Part shown: in pieces, positions 1 through 9,570 of the stretch
How positions within the stretch are numbered: position 1 is the stretch's first letter
Layout of the letters: every line of letters begins with the position of its first letter
Source of the DNA: CAVXXB01 sp963765585
GTDB taxonomy: Bacteria > Calditrichota > Calditrichia > JAJRVZ01
NCBI GenBank assembly: GCA_963765585.1
Contig: CAVXXB010000011.1
Location: 124,001 to 188,000, forward strand
Length of the DNA stretch: 64,000 bases
Direction of reading: 5' to 3'
Notes under the pieces: generated by a model
Told to the model about the DNA's origin: nothing
The model's input: only the letters and a program-made list of their open reading frames with translations
Database searches by the model: none
Position numbers and translations under genes: made by a program

Positions 1-796
1 CCTGGCAAATTCTTTTTTTAGAACTGTTACGATAGACTTCCGAAAGCACACCCACTTCCAGGCCCCAGTTAAAAGGTAAACGACATCTGCGCACCAGATT
101 ATTTACAATGGCAAACTCGCCCGCCAGTGGATATCTGAAACTTCGCAGATAACGTATATAATCGTTACGGACAATTAACTGTGACAATGCCTGGATCAAC
201 GGAAATACAAGCAGACGTGTTACACGGCCATGCATTTTGTTTGAGACTCGGCTGTAGTATCCTTTGCTGAATTCAAAATCACAACCGGGATGGACAATGG
301 GAAAAATCAATCTTGCCAGTATCTGACGATCGTAGGTAAGAATATCGGCGTCATGCAGCGCAATCGCGAAGGTATCACGATGAGCCAGGGCAAAACCAAA
401 TGCCATCCAGGCGCCACGTCCTTTTCCCTGAGGTCCGGCGGATACTTCATTTTCCTCAAGCATTTTCATAATACTTTGTAATTTCGGACCATCATTCCAG
501 AGAATACTTAATTCCTGGGGCAGGTCGGAAAAGAAATCTTTGGCATGTTTGAATTGCGCTTCATCCGCTCTGTCAAGCGAAATAATCAAACGCTTAATAT
601 AATCTGCTTCTTTAAGACTCTTAACAATGGTCGGTAGTGCCGGTCCTTCTATTTCGGAAAAAAGAGACGGGATCACCAACGCCACGGGTCGGTTTTGGGC
701 AAAATTTCGTAACTGATCCTCAAGTGCATCAAGGCTCATCATATCCCCAAGATTATGAAAAGCCGTTATATGACTGTCCTGAAAAAAATCACTCAT
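1..796 (-). CDS. gpgS: Glucosyl-3-phosphoglycerate synthase (GT81), 3' end cut by window edge
   Basis: Reading leftwards from an ATG at 796, the frame is open to the window edge (265 residues; family members are about 330-400). It encodes a GT-A glycosyltransferase with the DxD-type metal site in HDADIL (D149, D151), followed by the family-typical stretches GRVTRLLVFPL and YPLAGEFA and WGLEVGVLSEVY. Known family members transfer glucose from an NDP-glucose to 3-phosphoglycerate, the first step to glucosylglycerate, a compatible solute and thermoprotectant. The start overlaps the end of the upstream phosphatase gene by 8 bases, so the two are probably translated together. Mannosyl-3-phosphoglycerate synthase (GT55) is the alternative, but the visible motifs fit GT81 better. 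The C-terminus cannot be judged. Confidence 0.85.
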   Translation of the reverse strand, partial: MSDFFQDSHITAFHNLGDMMSLDALEDQLRNFAQNRPVALVIPSLFSEIEGPALPTIVKSLKEADYIKRLIISLDRADEAQFKHAKDFFSDLPQELSILWNDGPKLQSIMKMLEENEVSAGPQGKGRGAWMAFGFALAHRDTFAIALHDADILTYDRQILARLIFPIVHPGCDFEFSKGYYSRVSNKMHGRVTRLLVFPLIQALSQLIVRNDYIRYLRSFRYPLAGEFAIVNNLVRRCRLPFNWGLEVGVLSEVYRNSSKKRICQ

Positions 797-1613
797 GTTT
801 CCTCCTAAGTAGTGCTAGAACCCTCTCATTCCACCCCACTGGTCCGATTCCTTCTGAGCGTATCAAATTTTTAATTTGGGGTATGTCGGCAAATGTGCCA
901 TCGTGTCGTTTTATCAGCACGGGATAATCTGCTGCGGCAAGCATATCAAAATCATTTGGACTATCGCCCAACGCAATAGATTTATAGTTAACTCCGGGGA
1001 ATTTCGATTTATAAGAGTTAACTAAAAACCGAAGTGCGTCCCCCTTATTTGATTTTCCCAACAGATGCATAAACCGGCCACCAAACAAGATATTCAAATT
1101 ATATTTCTCAATTTCCTGAACCAGTATTCTCTTGGCTTTATCATCAAAAAACAACGGAACCGAATACTCGCGCTGTAATGCCATTTTTGTTTGACGTTCG
1201 CCAAGTCCGGTCATTTCTTGGATCTCTGATTCTGACGTATTGTGGAATCCCTGAATTGCATAGTCATTTTCCTCCGAGATAATCTGCAGAATTTCCGTTA
1301 TCCGTTCAAATGACGGTCCAAACCGGTAACACCATAATCCTTCAATATCATCACTATCTGGTTCCATAGGGAAATACCCCGGTTTTGTATAAATAGCAGC
1401 GCCATTTTCTACAACAAATGGTGTTCCTTCCAGGTGCATACTATTCTGATATGCCATCATTTCAGGACGCGTTTTACTGGAAACAAGAATGAGTGGAATC
1501 GAGTTTTTTTGTAGAAAAGCCAGAGCATCATTTGCCGGTGCATATGAATAGGATAAATGATCCAGAAGCGTACCATCCAAATCAGAGAAAACAATATATT
1601 TTCGGGTCACCAT
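789..1613 (-). CDS. Glucosyl/mannosyl-3-phosphoglycerate phosphatase (HAD family)
   Basis: HAD-superfamily Cof-type phosphatase of 274 residues, the usual length for mannosyl-3-phosphoglycerate phosphatase. Motif I is SDLDGTLLD with nucleophile D11 and acid/base D13; motif II is the SSK around residue 46; K190 and GDSPND (216-221) supply motifs III and IV. It should dephosphorylate the glycosyl-3-phosphoglycerate made by the adjacent synthase, giving free glucosylglycerate (or mannosylglycerate). Substrate sugar is inferred from the GT81 neighbour. It lies 10 bases behind yhbY and overlaps the synthase start by 8 bases, which looks like an operon yhbY-phosphatase-synthase. The symbol gpgP or mpgP would depend on the sugar. 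Confidence 0.85.
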   Translation of the reverse strand: MVTRKYIVFSDLDGTLLDHLSYSYAPANDALAFLQKNSIPLILVSSKTRPEMMAYQNSMHLEGTPFVVENGAAIYTKPGYFPMEPDSDDIEGLWCYRFGPSFERITEILQIISEENDYAIQGFHNTSESEIQEMTGLGERQTKMALQREYSVPLFFDDKAKRILVQEIEKYNLNILFGGRFMHLLGKSNKGDALRFLVNSYKSKFPGVNYKSIALGDSPNDFDMLAAADYPVLIKRHDGTFADIPQIKNLIRSEGIGPVGWNERVLALLRRKHE

Positions 1614-1623
1614 TTATACAACA

Positions 1624-1899
1624 TCACTCATCTTCTTCTGGCAAAGGACGGTATAGTAAAACCGTTCGTCCCAGAACCTGTACGACTTCGATATCTTTCA
1701 GTTTCGATAGATGCTCTACAATTAACTTAAATTCATCTGATTTGGAATCGAGTACCTTAACCTTGACAAGTTCTTTGTTCCCCAGCGCTTCATATATAAA
1801 CCGGATTACCTTATCGGTAATCCCCTCTTTACCGATATGAACACTGGCTTTTAATCTGTTTGCCTGTGCACGTAATTTTCGTTTGTCTTTTCCAATCAT
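1624..1899 (-). CDS. yhbY: YhbY-family ribosome-associated RNA-binding protein (CRM domain)
   Basis: A 91-residue single CRM-domain protein. The start at 1899 is chosen because AGGAAA lies just upstream and homologues begin M-(I/L)-x-x-(K/D); the longer frame to 1950 runs into the intergenic repeat. The recognisable parts are the basic N-terminal helix (KRKLRAQANRLK), the glycine turn HIGKEGITDKV and the C-terminal VVQVLGRTVLLYR strand. Known members bind the pre-50S ribosomal subunit. It is the first gene of the short leftward operon with the glucosylglycerate genes. The link between ribosome assembly and osmolyte synthesis is only positional. Confidence 0.88.
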   Translation of the reverse strand: MIGKDKRKLRAQANRLKASVHIGKEGITDKVIRFIYEALGNKELVKVKVLDSKSDEFKLIVEHLSKLKDIEVVQVLGRTVLLYRPLPEEDE

Positions 1900-1962
1900 A
1901 ATTTTTCCTGTCTGTCTTAAGCAAAGATATAGTAAAGAATCGCGAGTCAAAAATCAAGCTGG

Positions 1963-2057
1963 AAGGAAGCAGGATGACGGATACAGGATACAAGAAACAG
2001 GATGCTGGATGCAAGATACAGGTTACAGGATACAAGATGCAAGATACAGGTTACGAA
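1963..2057 (+). repeat. ACAGGATAC word array
   Basis: About 95 bases of degenerate 7-9 base words (GGATACA, GGATGCTG, AAGATACAGG) in loose succession. The same words recur at 3629-3705, 7259-7314 (other strand), 9712-9757 (other strand), 13840-13935, 29193-29275 and 51150-51197 (other strand). This copy sits between two divergent genes and does not touch a stop codon. Confidence 0.85.
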
Positions 2058-2097
2058 ATGTCATACTGTCCCGTTCCTCTGAATAGAAATATTTTTT

Positions 2098-2196
2098 ACC
2101 GCAAAGGCGCAAAGAGCAAAAGCAAGGATCGCAAATATATATATATATTATTTTTTCTCAGCGTACTTTCTGTTTTCTCAGTGCTCTCTGCGGTTT
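2098..2196. repeat. Long imperfect inverted repeat of CGCAAAG-type words
   Basis: The left arm begins ACCGCAAAGGCGCAAAGAGC; the reverse complement of the right arm begins ACCGCAGAGAGCACTGAG. The arms match loosely over about 35 bases and flank a TA-dinucleotide run, so the whole can fold as a long bulged hairpin. Similar arrangements occur at 16738-16855 and 26602-26742. Confidence 0.75.
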
Positions 2197-2446
2197 CATA
2201 TTATTACGCCATTACTTCAGACTTTCATCATTATGATGCTCAGGGACTTAGGGACAGAACTTCTTTAAGTATTTGCTACCTGTTAAAAGGTCATTATCCA
2301 TAGGATCCTGTTCCGGGACAAGATGACTAATATTAAACCTGGAGCCTGGAGCCTGAAGCCTGAGGCCTAAATCTTGCAACCCTTTGTCCAATTGCATTTA
2401 TATTTACCCACCATTAAATTGGATAAAACATCTTGGAGGTTGCAGC

Positions 2447-3628
2447 ATGATTCGAGAAAAAATCGATCAGGCAATAGAAATAATGAAGGAAGAAAATATT
2501 GACTGCTGGTTAACTTTTGTCAGGGAAAGCAGTACGATTCCTGATCCTGCAATGGATCTGATTGTGGGCACCGGAGTTACATGGCAATCGGCATTTATTC
2601 TGACATCAGCCGGTGATTCCATTGCCATTGTCGGCAGCCTTGATAAAGCAAACCAGGAAGATCATGGGTACTATGATTCGATCATTCCTTATGTTCAGTC
2701 AGTGGAAGAGGATTTAATAAAAGCGCTCAGGAAAATAAATCCGCAGAAAATTGCCATCAATTATTCACTGAATACCGCCACTGCGGATGGCCTGACCCAT
2801 GGTATGTATCTGCAACTCATGCAATACTTAAAACAGGCAAATTTTCATAATCGTATTATATCTTCCGAACCATTGCTGAATAAGCTACGTGGGCGAAAGT
2901 CCGCTACTGAAATCAGTTTAGTAGAAGATGCTATTAAGGAGACCTTACACCTGTTTAAACTGGTCGGAAAATTTATTCGTCCCGGTCGCACAGAGAAACA
3001 AATTGCACAATTTCTAATAAATGAGGTGCAAAAGGCCGGAATGGATCTGGCCTGGGATCCGGATCACTGTCCGGCTGTATTCACCGGTCCGGATACGGCC
3101 GGTGCCCATGCCGGCCCAACTGATCGTGAGGTGAACCCCGGTCATGTTTTGAATATCGATTTTGGTGTAAAGAAGAATGGCTATTGCTCTGATCTGCAAC
3201 GGTCCTGGTATATTTTACGTCAGGGTGAATCTTCAGCACCTCCAGAGGTTAAAAGAGGCTTTAAAGTTATTTTTGAAAGTGTGACTATGGCAGCGGCGCA
3301 GCTTAAACCAGGGCTGGTAGGTAACGACATCGATTCTGTTGCCAGATCACATATCACGGATAACGGGTACGAAGAATATCCGCATGCCCTCGGCCATCAG
3401 ATTGGCAGAACCGCGCATGACGGTGGCGGATTATTGGCTCCGAAATGGGAAAGATATGGCACACTTCCGGACCAGGAGATTGAAAAAGACCAGTTGTATA
3501 CTATTGAACCACGGCTTACCATTAAAGGCTATGGCGTGGCCACTATTGAGGAAATAGTTGTGGTAACCGGGGATGGCTGCCGGTTCTTATCTGAGAGACA
3601 GAGAGAGATTTATCTTATATCAGCATGA
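2447..3628 (+). CDS. M24 family Xaa-Pro aminopeptidase-like metallopeptidase
   Basis: A 393-residue creatinase/aminopeptidase-P-fold enzyme. The start at 2447 is preceded by GGAGG at a good distance; the longer frame from 2384 lacks a ribosome site. The N-terminal half is the creatinase-like lid domain. The C-terminal pita-bread domain has all five dinuclear-metal ligands: D238, D249, H317, E354 and E368. Members remove an N-terminal residue before proline or cleave dipeptides. Cytoplasmic, as no signal peptide is seen. It stands alone on the plus strand and its stop codon runs directly into an ACAGGATAC array. Exact substrate (Xaa-Pro peptides or Xaa-Pro dipeptides) is not determined by the sequence. 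Confidence 0.88.
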   Translation: MIREKIDQAIEIMKEENIDCWLTFVRESSTIPDPAMDLIVGTGVTWQSAFILTSAGDSIAIVGSLDKANQEDHGYYDSIIPYVQSVEEDLIKALRKINPQKIAINYSLNTATADGLTHGMYLQLMQYLKQANFHNRIISSEPLLNKLRGRKSATEISLVEDAIKETLHLFKLVGKFIRPGRTEKQIAQFLINEVQKAGMDLAWDPDHCPAVFTGPDTAGAHAGPTDREVNPGHVLNIDFGVKKNGYCSDLQRSWYILRQGESSAPPEVKRGFKVIFESVTMAAAQLKPGLVGNDIDSVARSHITDNGYEEYPHALGHQIGRTAHDGGGLLAPKWERYGTLPDQEIEKDQLYTIEPRLTIKGYGVATIEEIVVVTGDGCRFLSERQREIYLISA

Positions 3629-3705
3629 GGGTACGAGATACAGGATACAGGATACAAGGAATACAAGGTACAAGGTACAAGGTACAAGGTACAAGGTACA
3701 AGAAA
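3629..3705 (+). repeat. ACAGGATAC / GGTACAA word array directly after a stop codon
   Basis: Starts at the stop codon of the M24 peptidase gene with GAGATACAGGATACAGG, then passes into four or five near-perfect 8-base GGTACAA(A)-type words. It reads in the same direction as the gene it follows. Confidence 0.85.
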
Positions 3706-3747
3706 TTTGCGGAATTAGATTTACTTGTCAAATAAAAGTTCATCTTT

Positions 3748-3792
3748 TTTCCAACTTCTAACTCCTAATTTCTAACTTCTAACTATAATCCC
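3748..3792 (-). repeat. GTTAGAAGTTAG word array after proC
   Basis: On the minus strand, just past the proC stop, the sequence is a run of words GTTAGAAG, GTTAGAAA, TTAGGAG, GTTAGAAG. It belongs to the same word family as the array at 45466-45560. Confidence 0.75.
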
Positions 3793-4614
3793 TCAGCTAT
3801 CCTTGGCATTCGAATATAATTTATCCGCCAGATTGGATGAAGTGACAATCCCTTTGATCATGGCGGAACTCAAACCTTCATGCTCCATCTGGTTTAAACC
3901 GGCGATAGTACACCCCCTGGGTGTGGTGACCCGGTCTATTTCGTATTCTGGATGGTTTTTAGCAGAAAGCAGCAAAGAAGCAGCACCACGTGCGGTTTGT
4001 GAGGCTATCCGTAGCGCATCTTCCGAATGAAATCCGACTTCAATACCGCCCTGAGATGCAGCACGAATCACGCGCAGAAAAAATGCAACACCACATGCGC
4101 CCAGTGCGGTGGCGGCACCCATCTGCACTTCTTCGATTATCAGCGTTTCACCGACTGTTTTAAAAATTGATTCTGCTGTTTTCAGTGCCTTACTATGGGA
4201 ACCATCTGCAGCAAGGCAGGTCATAGACTCATTTATAGCAATCGCTGTATTTGGCATGGCCCGTACTACCGGTACATTTTTTTCAATGCGGTTTATAATT
4301 TGGCTGGTGGACAATCCCGAAACCACAGATATCACGGTATGAATATCAGGATCCAGATTTTTTTTAATCTGATCCAATACGGGATCTGCCTGTTTGGGTT
4401 CGACACATAAAATAATTATCTGGGTATCTTCAACTGCTTTCTTATTATTTTTTGTAACATTAAAACCTCTTTTTTTCCACAAGTTTAATTTAGTCACATT
4501 TCGCCGTGTTAGCGTGATCTGTGAGGATTTAAACTCTTTTGATACCACAAGTCCCTCGGCTATTGACAGACCGATATTTCCTGCACCAAGTATAGTTATT
4601 TTATCCTTTGACAT
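3793..4614 (-). CDS. proC: Pyrroline-5-carboxylate reductase
   Basis: A 273-residue NAD(P)H-dependent reductase that makes proline from pyrroline-5-carboxylate. The Rossmann dinucleotide loop is ILGAGNIG (G10, G12, G15), the central signature is RAMPNTAIAINE, and the C-terminal dimerisation domain carries the family block TTPRGCTIAGLNQMEHEG. Length matches the family (about 270). It follows thrA by about 50 bases on the same strand and may be co-transcribed with thrB-thrC-thrA. Cytoplasmic. No defect seen. Confidence 0.95.
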   Translation of the reverse strand: MSKDKITILGAGNIGLSIAEGLVVSKEFKSSQITLTRRNVTKLNLWKKRGFNVTKNNKKAVEDTQIIILCVEPKQADPVLDQIKKNLDPDIHTVISVVSGLSTSQIINRIEKNVPVVRAMPNTAIAINESMTCLAADGSHSKALKTAESIFKTVGETLIIEEVQMGAATALGACGVAFFLRVIRAASQGGIEVGFHSEDALRIASQTARGAASLLLSAKNHPEYEIDRVTTPRGCTIAGLNQMEHEGLSSAMIKGIVTSSNLADKLYSNAKDS

Positions 4615-4667
4615 TTCTATTACTCCTGTTATTTTTTACCTTATTTTCTTCTACACCCTCACTTAAA

Positions 4668-7122
4668 CTAATCCATCGCATTTGCAATACGCAGTACATC
4701 GGCAAATACACCGGCGGCAGTAACTTCTTTGCCGGCACCCGGCCCTCTGATAATTAACGGATTTTCGCCATAGTGATCAGAATATATGGCGATCATATTT
4801 TCAGTACCTTGTAAAGAAGCCAGTGGATGAGTTTTGGGCAATGACATTAGTCCGACTGATGCAATATTGTTTTCAAATTTAGCAACATATCGCAACACCT
4901 CATCCGCTGATTTTGCTGATTCAACTCTGGCGGCATAACCTGTATCTTCTTTTTCGAGCTGCTCAAATGCCTGTTCAACTGAGGCTGCCTTTTCCACATT
5001 ATCCGAGATCAGTTTTTCTACTTTGATGTCATCCGGCTCAAACTGATATCCGGCCTCACGCAGCAGAATCAATAATTTGCGTGCGACGTCCATTCCTTTC
5101 AAATCTTCACGTGGATCCGGTTCTGTATAGCCAAGTTCCTTTGCTTTACGGATTATCTGACTAAAAGGTTGTGCTCCGTCAAAAACATTAAATACATAAC
5201 TCAATGTTCCCGAGAGGATTCCCTCAAGTTTATTGATACGATCGCCACTCGCTACCAAATCCTGAATGGTATTAATTAGTGGTAAGGCCGCACCCACATT
5301 TGTTTCATAGAGGAATTTTACATTATTCGCGTTTGCGGTTTCCCGAATACTCTGATAGAACTCATAGGAGATGGAATTCGCAATTTTATTTGGTGTGGCA
5401 ATCGAAATTTTTCTTTTTAATATTTCCGGGTACTGCATAGGAATATCATAATTTGCCGTACAATCTACGAAAATGCTATTAGGCAAATTAAATTCTGTCA
5501 TTTTGGAGATAAAGACTTCCATATCCGATACAATTTTTGATTCGCTCAGTATCTTTGTCCAATTTTGAAGATCAATTCCCTTTTTATCAAAGAACATTTT
5601 ACGGCTATTGGCAATTCCAACCAATTTGATCGATAACCGCTGTCTTTGCGCTAATCTTGATGCCTCACGTTTTATCAGCTCGATAAATTCTGTGCCGATA
5701 AGCCCGGTTCCCATCAGGTACAAGTGAATAGATTTGGTTTCTGAGAGAAAAAACGCATCATGTAATACATTAACGGCTTTCACTTCATCATTACGGGAAA
5801 TGACCATGGATATATTGAACTCCGATGAGCCCTGGGCAATTGCGACAATATTCACCCCATTCTTACCCAATGCATTAAACACCTTACCGGCAATCCCGGT
5901 TTTCTGGCGCATATTTTCTCCGACTACCGCCAAAATAGCCAGATCCTTCTCAATGGAGATTTCATTAACCTGCTTTTCGCGTAACTCAAATCGCAGTTCA
6001 TGTTCTACTGCTTTTTTTGCCGGAAGTGCATGTTCCGGCATAACGGCAAAGCATATTGAATGCTCAGAAGATGCCTGAGAAATAAGGATGATATTTATCT
6101 CCTTTTGCGCCAGTGCATTAAAAATTCTCTGTGCAATTCCTGCCACACCAATCATTCCACTGCCCTGAATCTGTAACAGGCATACATCATCAATCGTCGA
6201 CAAACCTTTTATTATATATGAGTTGATTCCGCTGTCATTACTTATCACCGTACCGGCAAAATTAGCGTTCAGTGTGTTCATTACCCTGATTGAGATTTCT
6301 TTATCCAATGCGGGCTGCATAGTAGGTGGATAAATGACCTTGGCTCCAAAATGAGATAATTCCATTGCTTCTTCATAGGAAAGTTTACGAATAGAGAATG
6401 CATTGGATACCTTACCCGGATCTGCAGTCAGGACACCATTAACATCCGTCCAGATTTCGATTTCTTCCACCTCAAGTGCAGCCCCAAAAATGGATGCGGT
6501 AAAATCGGAACCGCCACGCCCTATGGTGGTCGTTTCTTCATTTTTTGTTGAGCCGATAAAACCGGTGACTACATAAATATCATGATTGTCTTTAATCAGA
6601 GATTTTATATTACGATTTGTTTCCTCATACCGGATCCGAGCCTTACCAAATTCATCATCCGTAAAAACAATGGTTCTGCTGTCCACAAATATCGAATCCA
6701 TGGCCCGATCAGCCAGGATTTCATTTATGGTATATGCAGACAATCGTTCGCCAAAGACTCATGATATAATCAAGCGTTTTTGGCGTCAGTTCCTTAACCA
6801 GAAATACGCCATGCAGTATTTCTTCCAGTTCATTCAAGCGGATCTTTATTTGGGTTAACGCATCGGTTTGTCTTTGCAGTGTGAGTAACTTCCGGGCGAC
6901 TTCCAGGTGCCGTGATTCGATTTCATTAAATATATCTTTATAAGCCATATCACCAACAGCTGCTTGTTTCCCCATTAGGATTAACTGATCGGTAACACCG
7001 CCAAAAGCAGAAAAAACTACTATTAGTTTATCTGAAGATTTTTTGTCAGCAATAATTTGTGCAATTTTTTCGATTCTATCCGGAGACCCAACTGAGGATC
7101 CACCAAATTTAAGTACTTTCAT
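4668..7122 (-). CDS. thrA: Bifunctional aspartokinase / homoserine dehydrogenase, split by a one-base frameshift
   Basis: Aspartate to aspartyl-phosphate, and aspartate semialdehyde to homoserine. The start is MKVLKFGGSSVG at 7122, the aspartokinase signature. The first frame runs about 120 residues to TLDYIMSL and then into nonsense ending at 6721; the second frame (691 codons from 6743) continues exactly where the kinase should, with GERLSAY. One extra base at about 6757-6763 (within CTTTGG) explains it; the joined product is about 817 residues, the normal length of ThrA-type fusions (E. coli 820). Downstream are two ACT-type regulatory domains (e.g. GMIGVAGIAQRIF, KTGIAGKVFNALG), then homoserine dehydrogenase with LMGTGLIGTEF and GILSGTLSYVFN. 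All other conserved parts look intact, so this is either a sequence error, a very recent mutation, or a frameshift read-through. Confidence 0.9.
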
Positions 7123-7315
7123 TGAACATCCTTGATATTGTCTATTTAATTTTAAACTCAGAATATTTTAGTAAATGAACTTTTACCCGAAGTATAATCT
7201 TAAAAAAAGTCCCTGAGTCCCTTTGTCCCTGAGCAAATAATATTTGTGGCATAAAGGTCATCCTGTATCTTGTATCTTGATCTTGTATCTTGCATCTTGC
7301 ATCCTGTCTCCTGCT
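7123..7315. repeat. Repeat-bearing gap between thrC and thrA
   Basis: Contains a GTCCCTGAGTCCCTTTGTCC word pair at about 7207-7232 (the reverse complement of the words near 2240) and an ACAGGATAC array at 7259-7314 that, on the minus strand, begins directly after the thrC stop codon and reads in the sense of thrC. The start of thrA at 7122 has GGATGTTCA just before it as the only ribosome-site candidate. Confidence 0.75.
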
Positions 7316-8620
7316 TTACCTAAACGTATCAATAATCATTTCTTTAAATGGATGATATTCCGTTGAAATTTTCTCAGCTACTTTTTGTTTTTTAATTGCG
7401 TTTCTAAGCACCTCTGGTATCTCTATATCGATGGATAGTGCTTTCTCCACTGAATCTGCAAATTTTCCGGGATGGGCTGTTTCCAGGGTAATTATTTTTG
7501 CATCCGCATTTACCAGTCTATGATACCGATGGCTCACTGTTAATCCAACTGCGCCATGCGGATCCAATATATATCGATATCGCTGATAACAATCTTTGAT
7601 AGTTTGCAATGTTTCTTCATCCGTTACCGAATCGCTGTAAATATGAGTTCTCATATCTGCTAGCGATTGATTGAACAAATCGGTAATACGATAAAAATTA
7701 CTTGGATTTCCCACATCCATTGCATTGGAGTAGGTCTTTATTGCTTTTTGTGGTTTAAATTCACCTGATTTGAGATACTGAGAAAATACCTGATTTGCAT
7801 TTACAGCAGCAATAAAAGCATTAACCGGTAAACCCATCGCCCGGGCAAATAAACCTGCGGTCAGATTGCCAAAGTTACCACTTGGCACGCAAAACACGGC
7901 ATCACCTGATGACTTTATCAATTGGCCAAATGCATGAATATAATAAAGGGACTGAGGTAATAAGCGTGCAATATTAATCGAATTGGCAGATGAAAGATAA
8001 AACTCCGTCTTTAATTGTTCATCCAGAAATGCATTCTTCACCAATTGTTGACAATCATCAAAGGTACCATCCACCTCGAACGCATGAATATTGCCACCCA
8101 TGGTGGTTAGTTGTTTTTCCTGTATCTCAGAAACCATACCGCTGGGATATAATAATCCTACCTCAATACCATCCACACCGTAAAAGCCGCTGGCCACCGC
8201 ACTGCCTGTATCACCGGAAGTGGCCACCAGAATAATTATCTTTTTTGATTCATGTTCCACATATTTTGCCAGAATACGGGCCAGGAACCGGGCGCCAAAA
8301 TCTTTAAAAGCCAATGTTGGACCATGAAATAATTCCAAAACATAATTTTTCTCATCCAGCCGGATCAATGGCACGGCAAAATTAAAGGCATCGGTTATAA
8401 TATTAAGTAAATCAGATTCACTTATATCGGACACAAACTTTTTTGCAATTTCAAACGCTATTTCGCCAAAATCACCGGGGATACTGGAATCCGGATCCAT
8501 AAATACCGGCCGGGGAAATTCTGAAGGCATATACAACCCGCCATCAGGTGCGATACCGTTCAAAACAGCCTGGCGGAATGAGACATGAATGTTTTTATCA
8601 TTAGTACTATAAAAATGCAT
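7316..8620 (-). CDS. thrC: Threonine synthase
   Basis: PLP-dependent fold-type-II enzyme converting O-phosphohomoserine to threonine; 434 residues, the E. coli-like long class. The PLP lysine is K106 in HGPTLAFKDFG, preceded by the N-terminal MPSEFPRP region; the phosphate-binding glycine loop VATSGDTGSAVASGF follows, and LDPHGAVGL lies in the C-terminal part. Its start codon shares one base with the thrB stop (TAATG), so translation is coupled. Transcribed thrB-thrC-thrA-proC, a complete branch from aspartate semialdehyde to threonine apart from asd. Confidence 0.95.
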   Translation of the reverse strand: MHFYSTNDKNIHVSFRQAVLNGIAPDGGLYMPSEFPRPVFMDPDSSIPGDFGEIAFEIAKKFVSDISESDLLNIITDAFNFAVPLIRLDEKNYVLELFHGPTLAFKDFGARFLARILAKYVEHESKKIIILVATSGDTGSAVASGFYGVDGIEVGLLYPSGMVSEIQEKQLTTMGGNIHAFEVDGTFDDCQQLVKNAFLDEQLKTEFYLSSANSINIARLLPQSLYYIHAFGQLIKSSGDAVFCVPSGNFGNLTAGLFARAMGLPVNAFIAAVNANQVFSQYLKSGEFKPQKAIKTYSNAMDVGNPSNFYRITDLFNQSLADMRTHIYSDSVTDEETLQTIKDCYQRYRYILDPHGAVGLTVSHRYHRLVNADAKIITLETAHPGKFADSVEKALSIDIEIPEVLRNAIKKQKVAEKISTEYHPFKEMIIDTFR

Positions 8621-9570
8621 TATCTCGTTTCCAAAATTTTCGGACCTTGTTGATTGACACCTGTAATATATAGATCATTCTTAATTTGTTTCTCAATTAG
8701 TATGCCCTGTAATTTTTCACCGATTTTTTGGGCCGACTCTTTAGAATCACACAATGCAAACACAGATGGGCCCGACCCCGATATACTGCATCCGAGCGCA
8801 CCGTGCCGCAATGCAGTCGCTTTCATATTATCAAACTCGGGAATCAATATTGATCTTGCAGGTTCGGCTATCACATCATTCAGCGACCGTGACAGGAGCG
8901 TCAGATCATTCTTATACAAAGCGGCAACAATGCCGGCAATATTTCCCCATTGAACGACTGCTGACTCAAGTGATATATCCCGTCTTAGTAATTTTCTCGA
9001 TTCAGAGGTTTTAATTTCGATTTGTGGATGAATGACCACACAATTTAAATTTTTCGGTACAGGCAATAAGACGATATCTGCCGGATCCTTACTGCGCACC
9101 AGGATAAACCCACCATGCAATCCAGCTGCTATATTATCCAGATGTACAGATCCACCGGAGGATATTTTTTCACCTTCCAGTGCATGATTAAGTAATCTGT
9201 CTTTACTCAGCGGTACATCAAGGAGGGCATTCAGCGCATATACCCCGGCAATCGAGCTGGCGGCACTGGATCCCATTCCGGAACCAATCGGCATTTTTTT
9301 ATGGATGGAAACATCTAAACCGATGTCAAGATCCAGTTCCTGCAACAGACTATTCATGGCCACAGTTACCGTGTTTTTTTCAGGATCACTCGGTAGCACG
9401 CCCTGGTCACCAGTAATTTCGACTATTCGGATACCGGATCCCGACGTAACCTTTGCTTCGACCTCATCCCCCGGACTATCCAATGCCATACCAAAGATAT
9501 CAAATCCTGGCCCGACATTGGCAATAGTAGCCGGAGCAAAAACTCTGCTGTATGTGTATTTTAATAGCAT
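8620..9570 (-). CDS. thrB: Homoserine kinase (GHMP family)
   Basis: A 316-residue GHMP kinase that phosphorylates homoserine. The N-terminus VFAPATIANVGPGFDIFG is the homoserine-kinase signature; the ATP-binding loop PIGSGMGSSAAS is at residues 94-105; the C-terminal GHMP motif is CSISGSGPSVFAL. GGAAT about 9 bases upstream is a plausible ribosome site for the ATG at 9570. First gene of the threonine operon; the stop overlaps thrC by one base. Confidence 0.95.
   Translation of the reverse strand: MLLKYTYSRVFAPATIANVGPGFDIFGMALDSPGDEVEAKVTSGSGIRIVEITGDQGVLPSDPEKNTVTVAMNSLLQELDLDIGLDVSIHKKMPIGSGMGSSAASSIAGVYALNALLDVPLSKDRLLNHALEGEKISSGGSVHLDNIAAGLHGGFILVRSKDPADIVLLPVPKNLNCVVIHPQIEIKTSESRKLLRRDISLESAVVQWGNIAGIVAALYKNDLTLLSRSLNDVIAEPARSILIPEFDNMKATALRHGALGCSISGSGPSVFALCDSKESAQKIGEKLQGILIEKQIKNDLYITGVNQQGPKILETR

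Larger units (their letters stand above)
1900..2446. other. Repeat-filled spacer between divergent yhbY and the M24 peptidase
   Basis: No convincing gene. It holds, in order: an ACAGGATAC-type word array (1963-2057); an imperfect long hairpin of CGCAAAG-type words with a TA-rich centre (2098-2196); a short CAGGGACTTAGGGACAG word pair (about 2238-2258); and a CCTGGAG-type word run (2336-2368). Promoters for the two divergent genes must lie here or in the repeats, but I cannot point to a clear -35/-10 pair. Small open frames in this stretch have repeat-derived composition (Tyr/Lys/Asp/Gln-rich) and are rejected as genes. Confidence 0.7.

Noticed and set aside
1883..2303. Open frames over the intergenic repeats (rich in Tyr, Gln, Asp)
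   Set aside because: Composition comes from the GATACA and CAAAG words; no ribosome site, no family, and repeated at other loci without conservation of frame.
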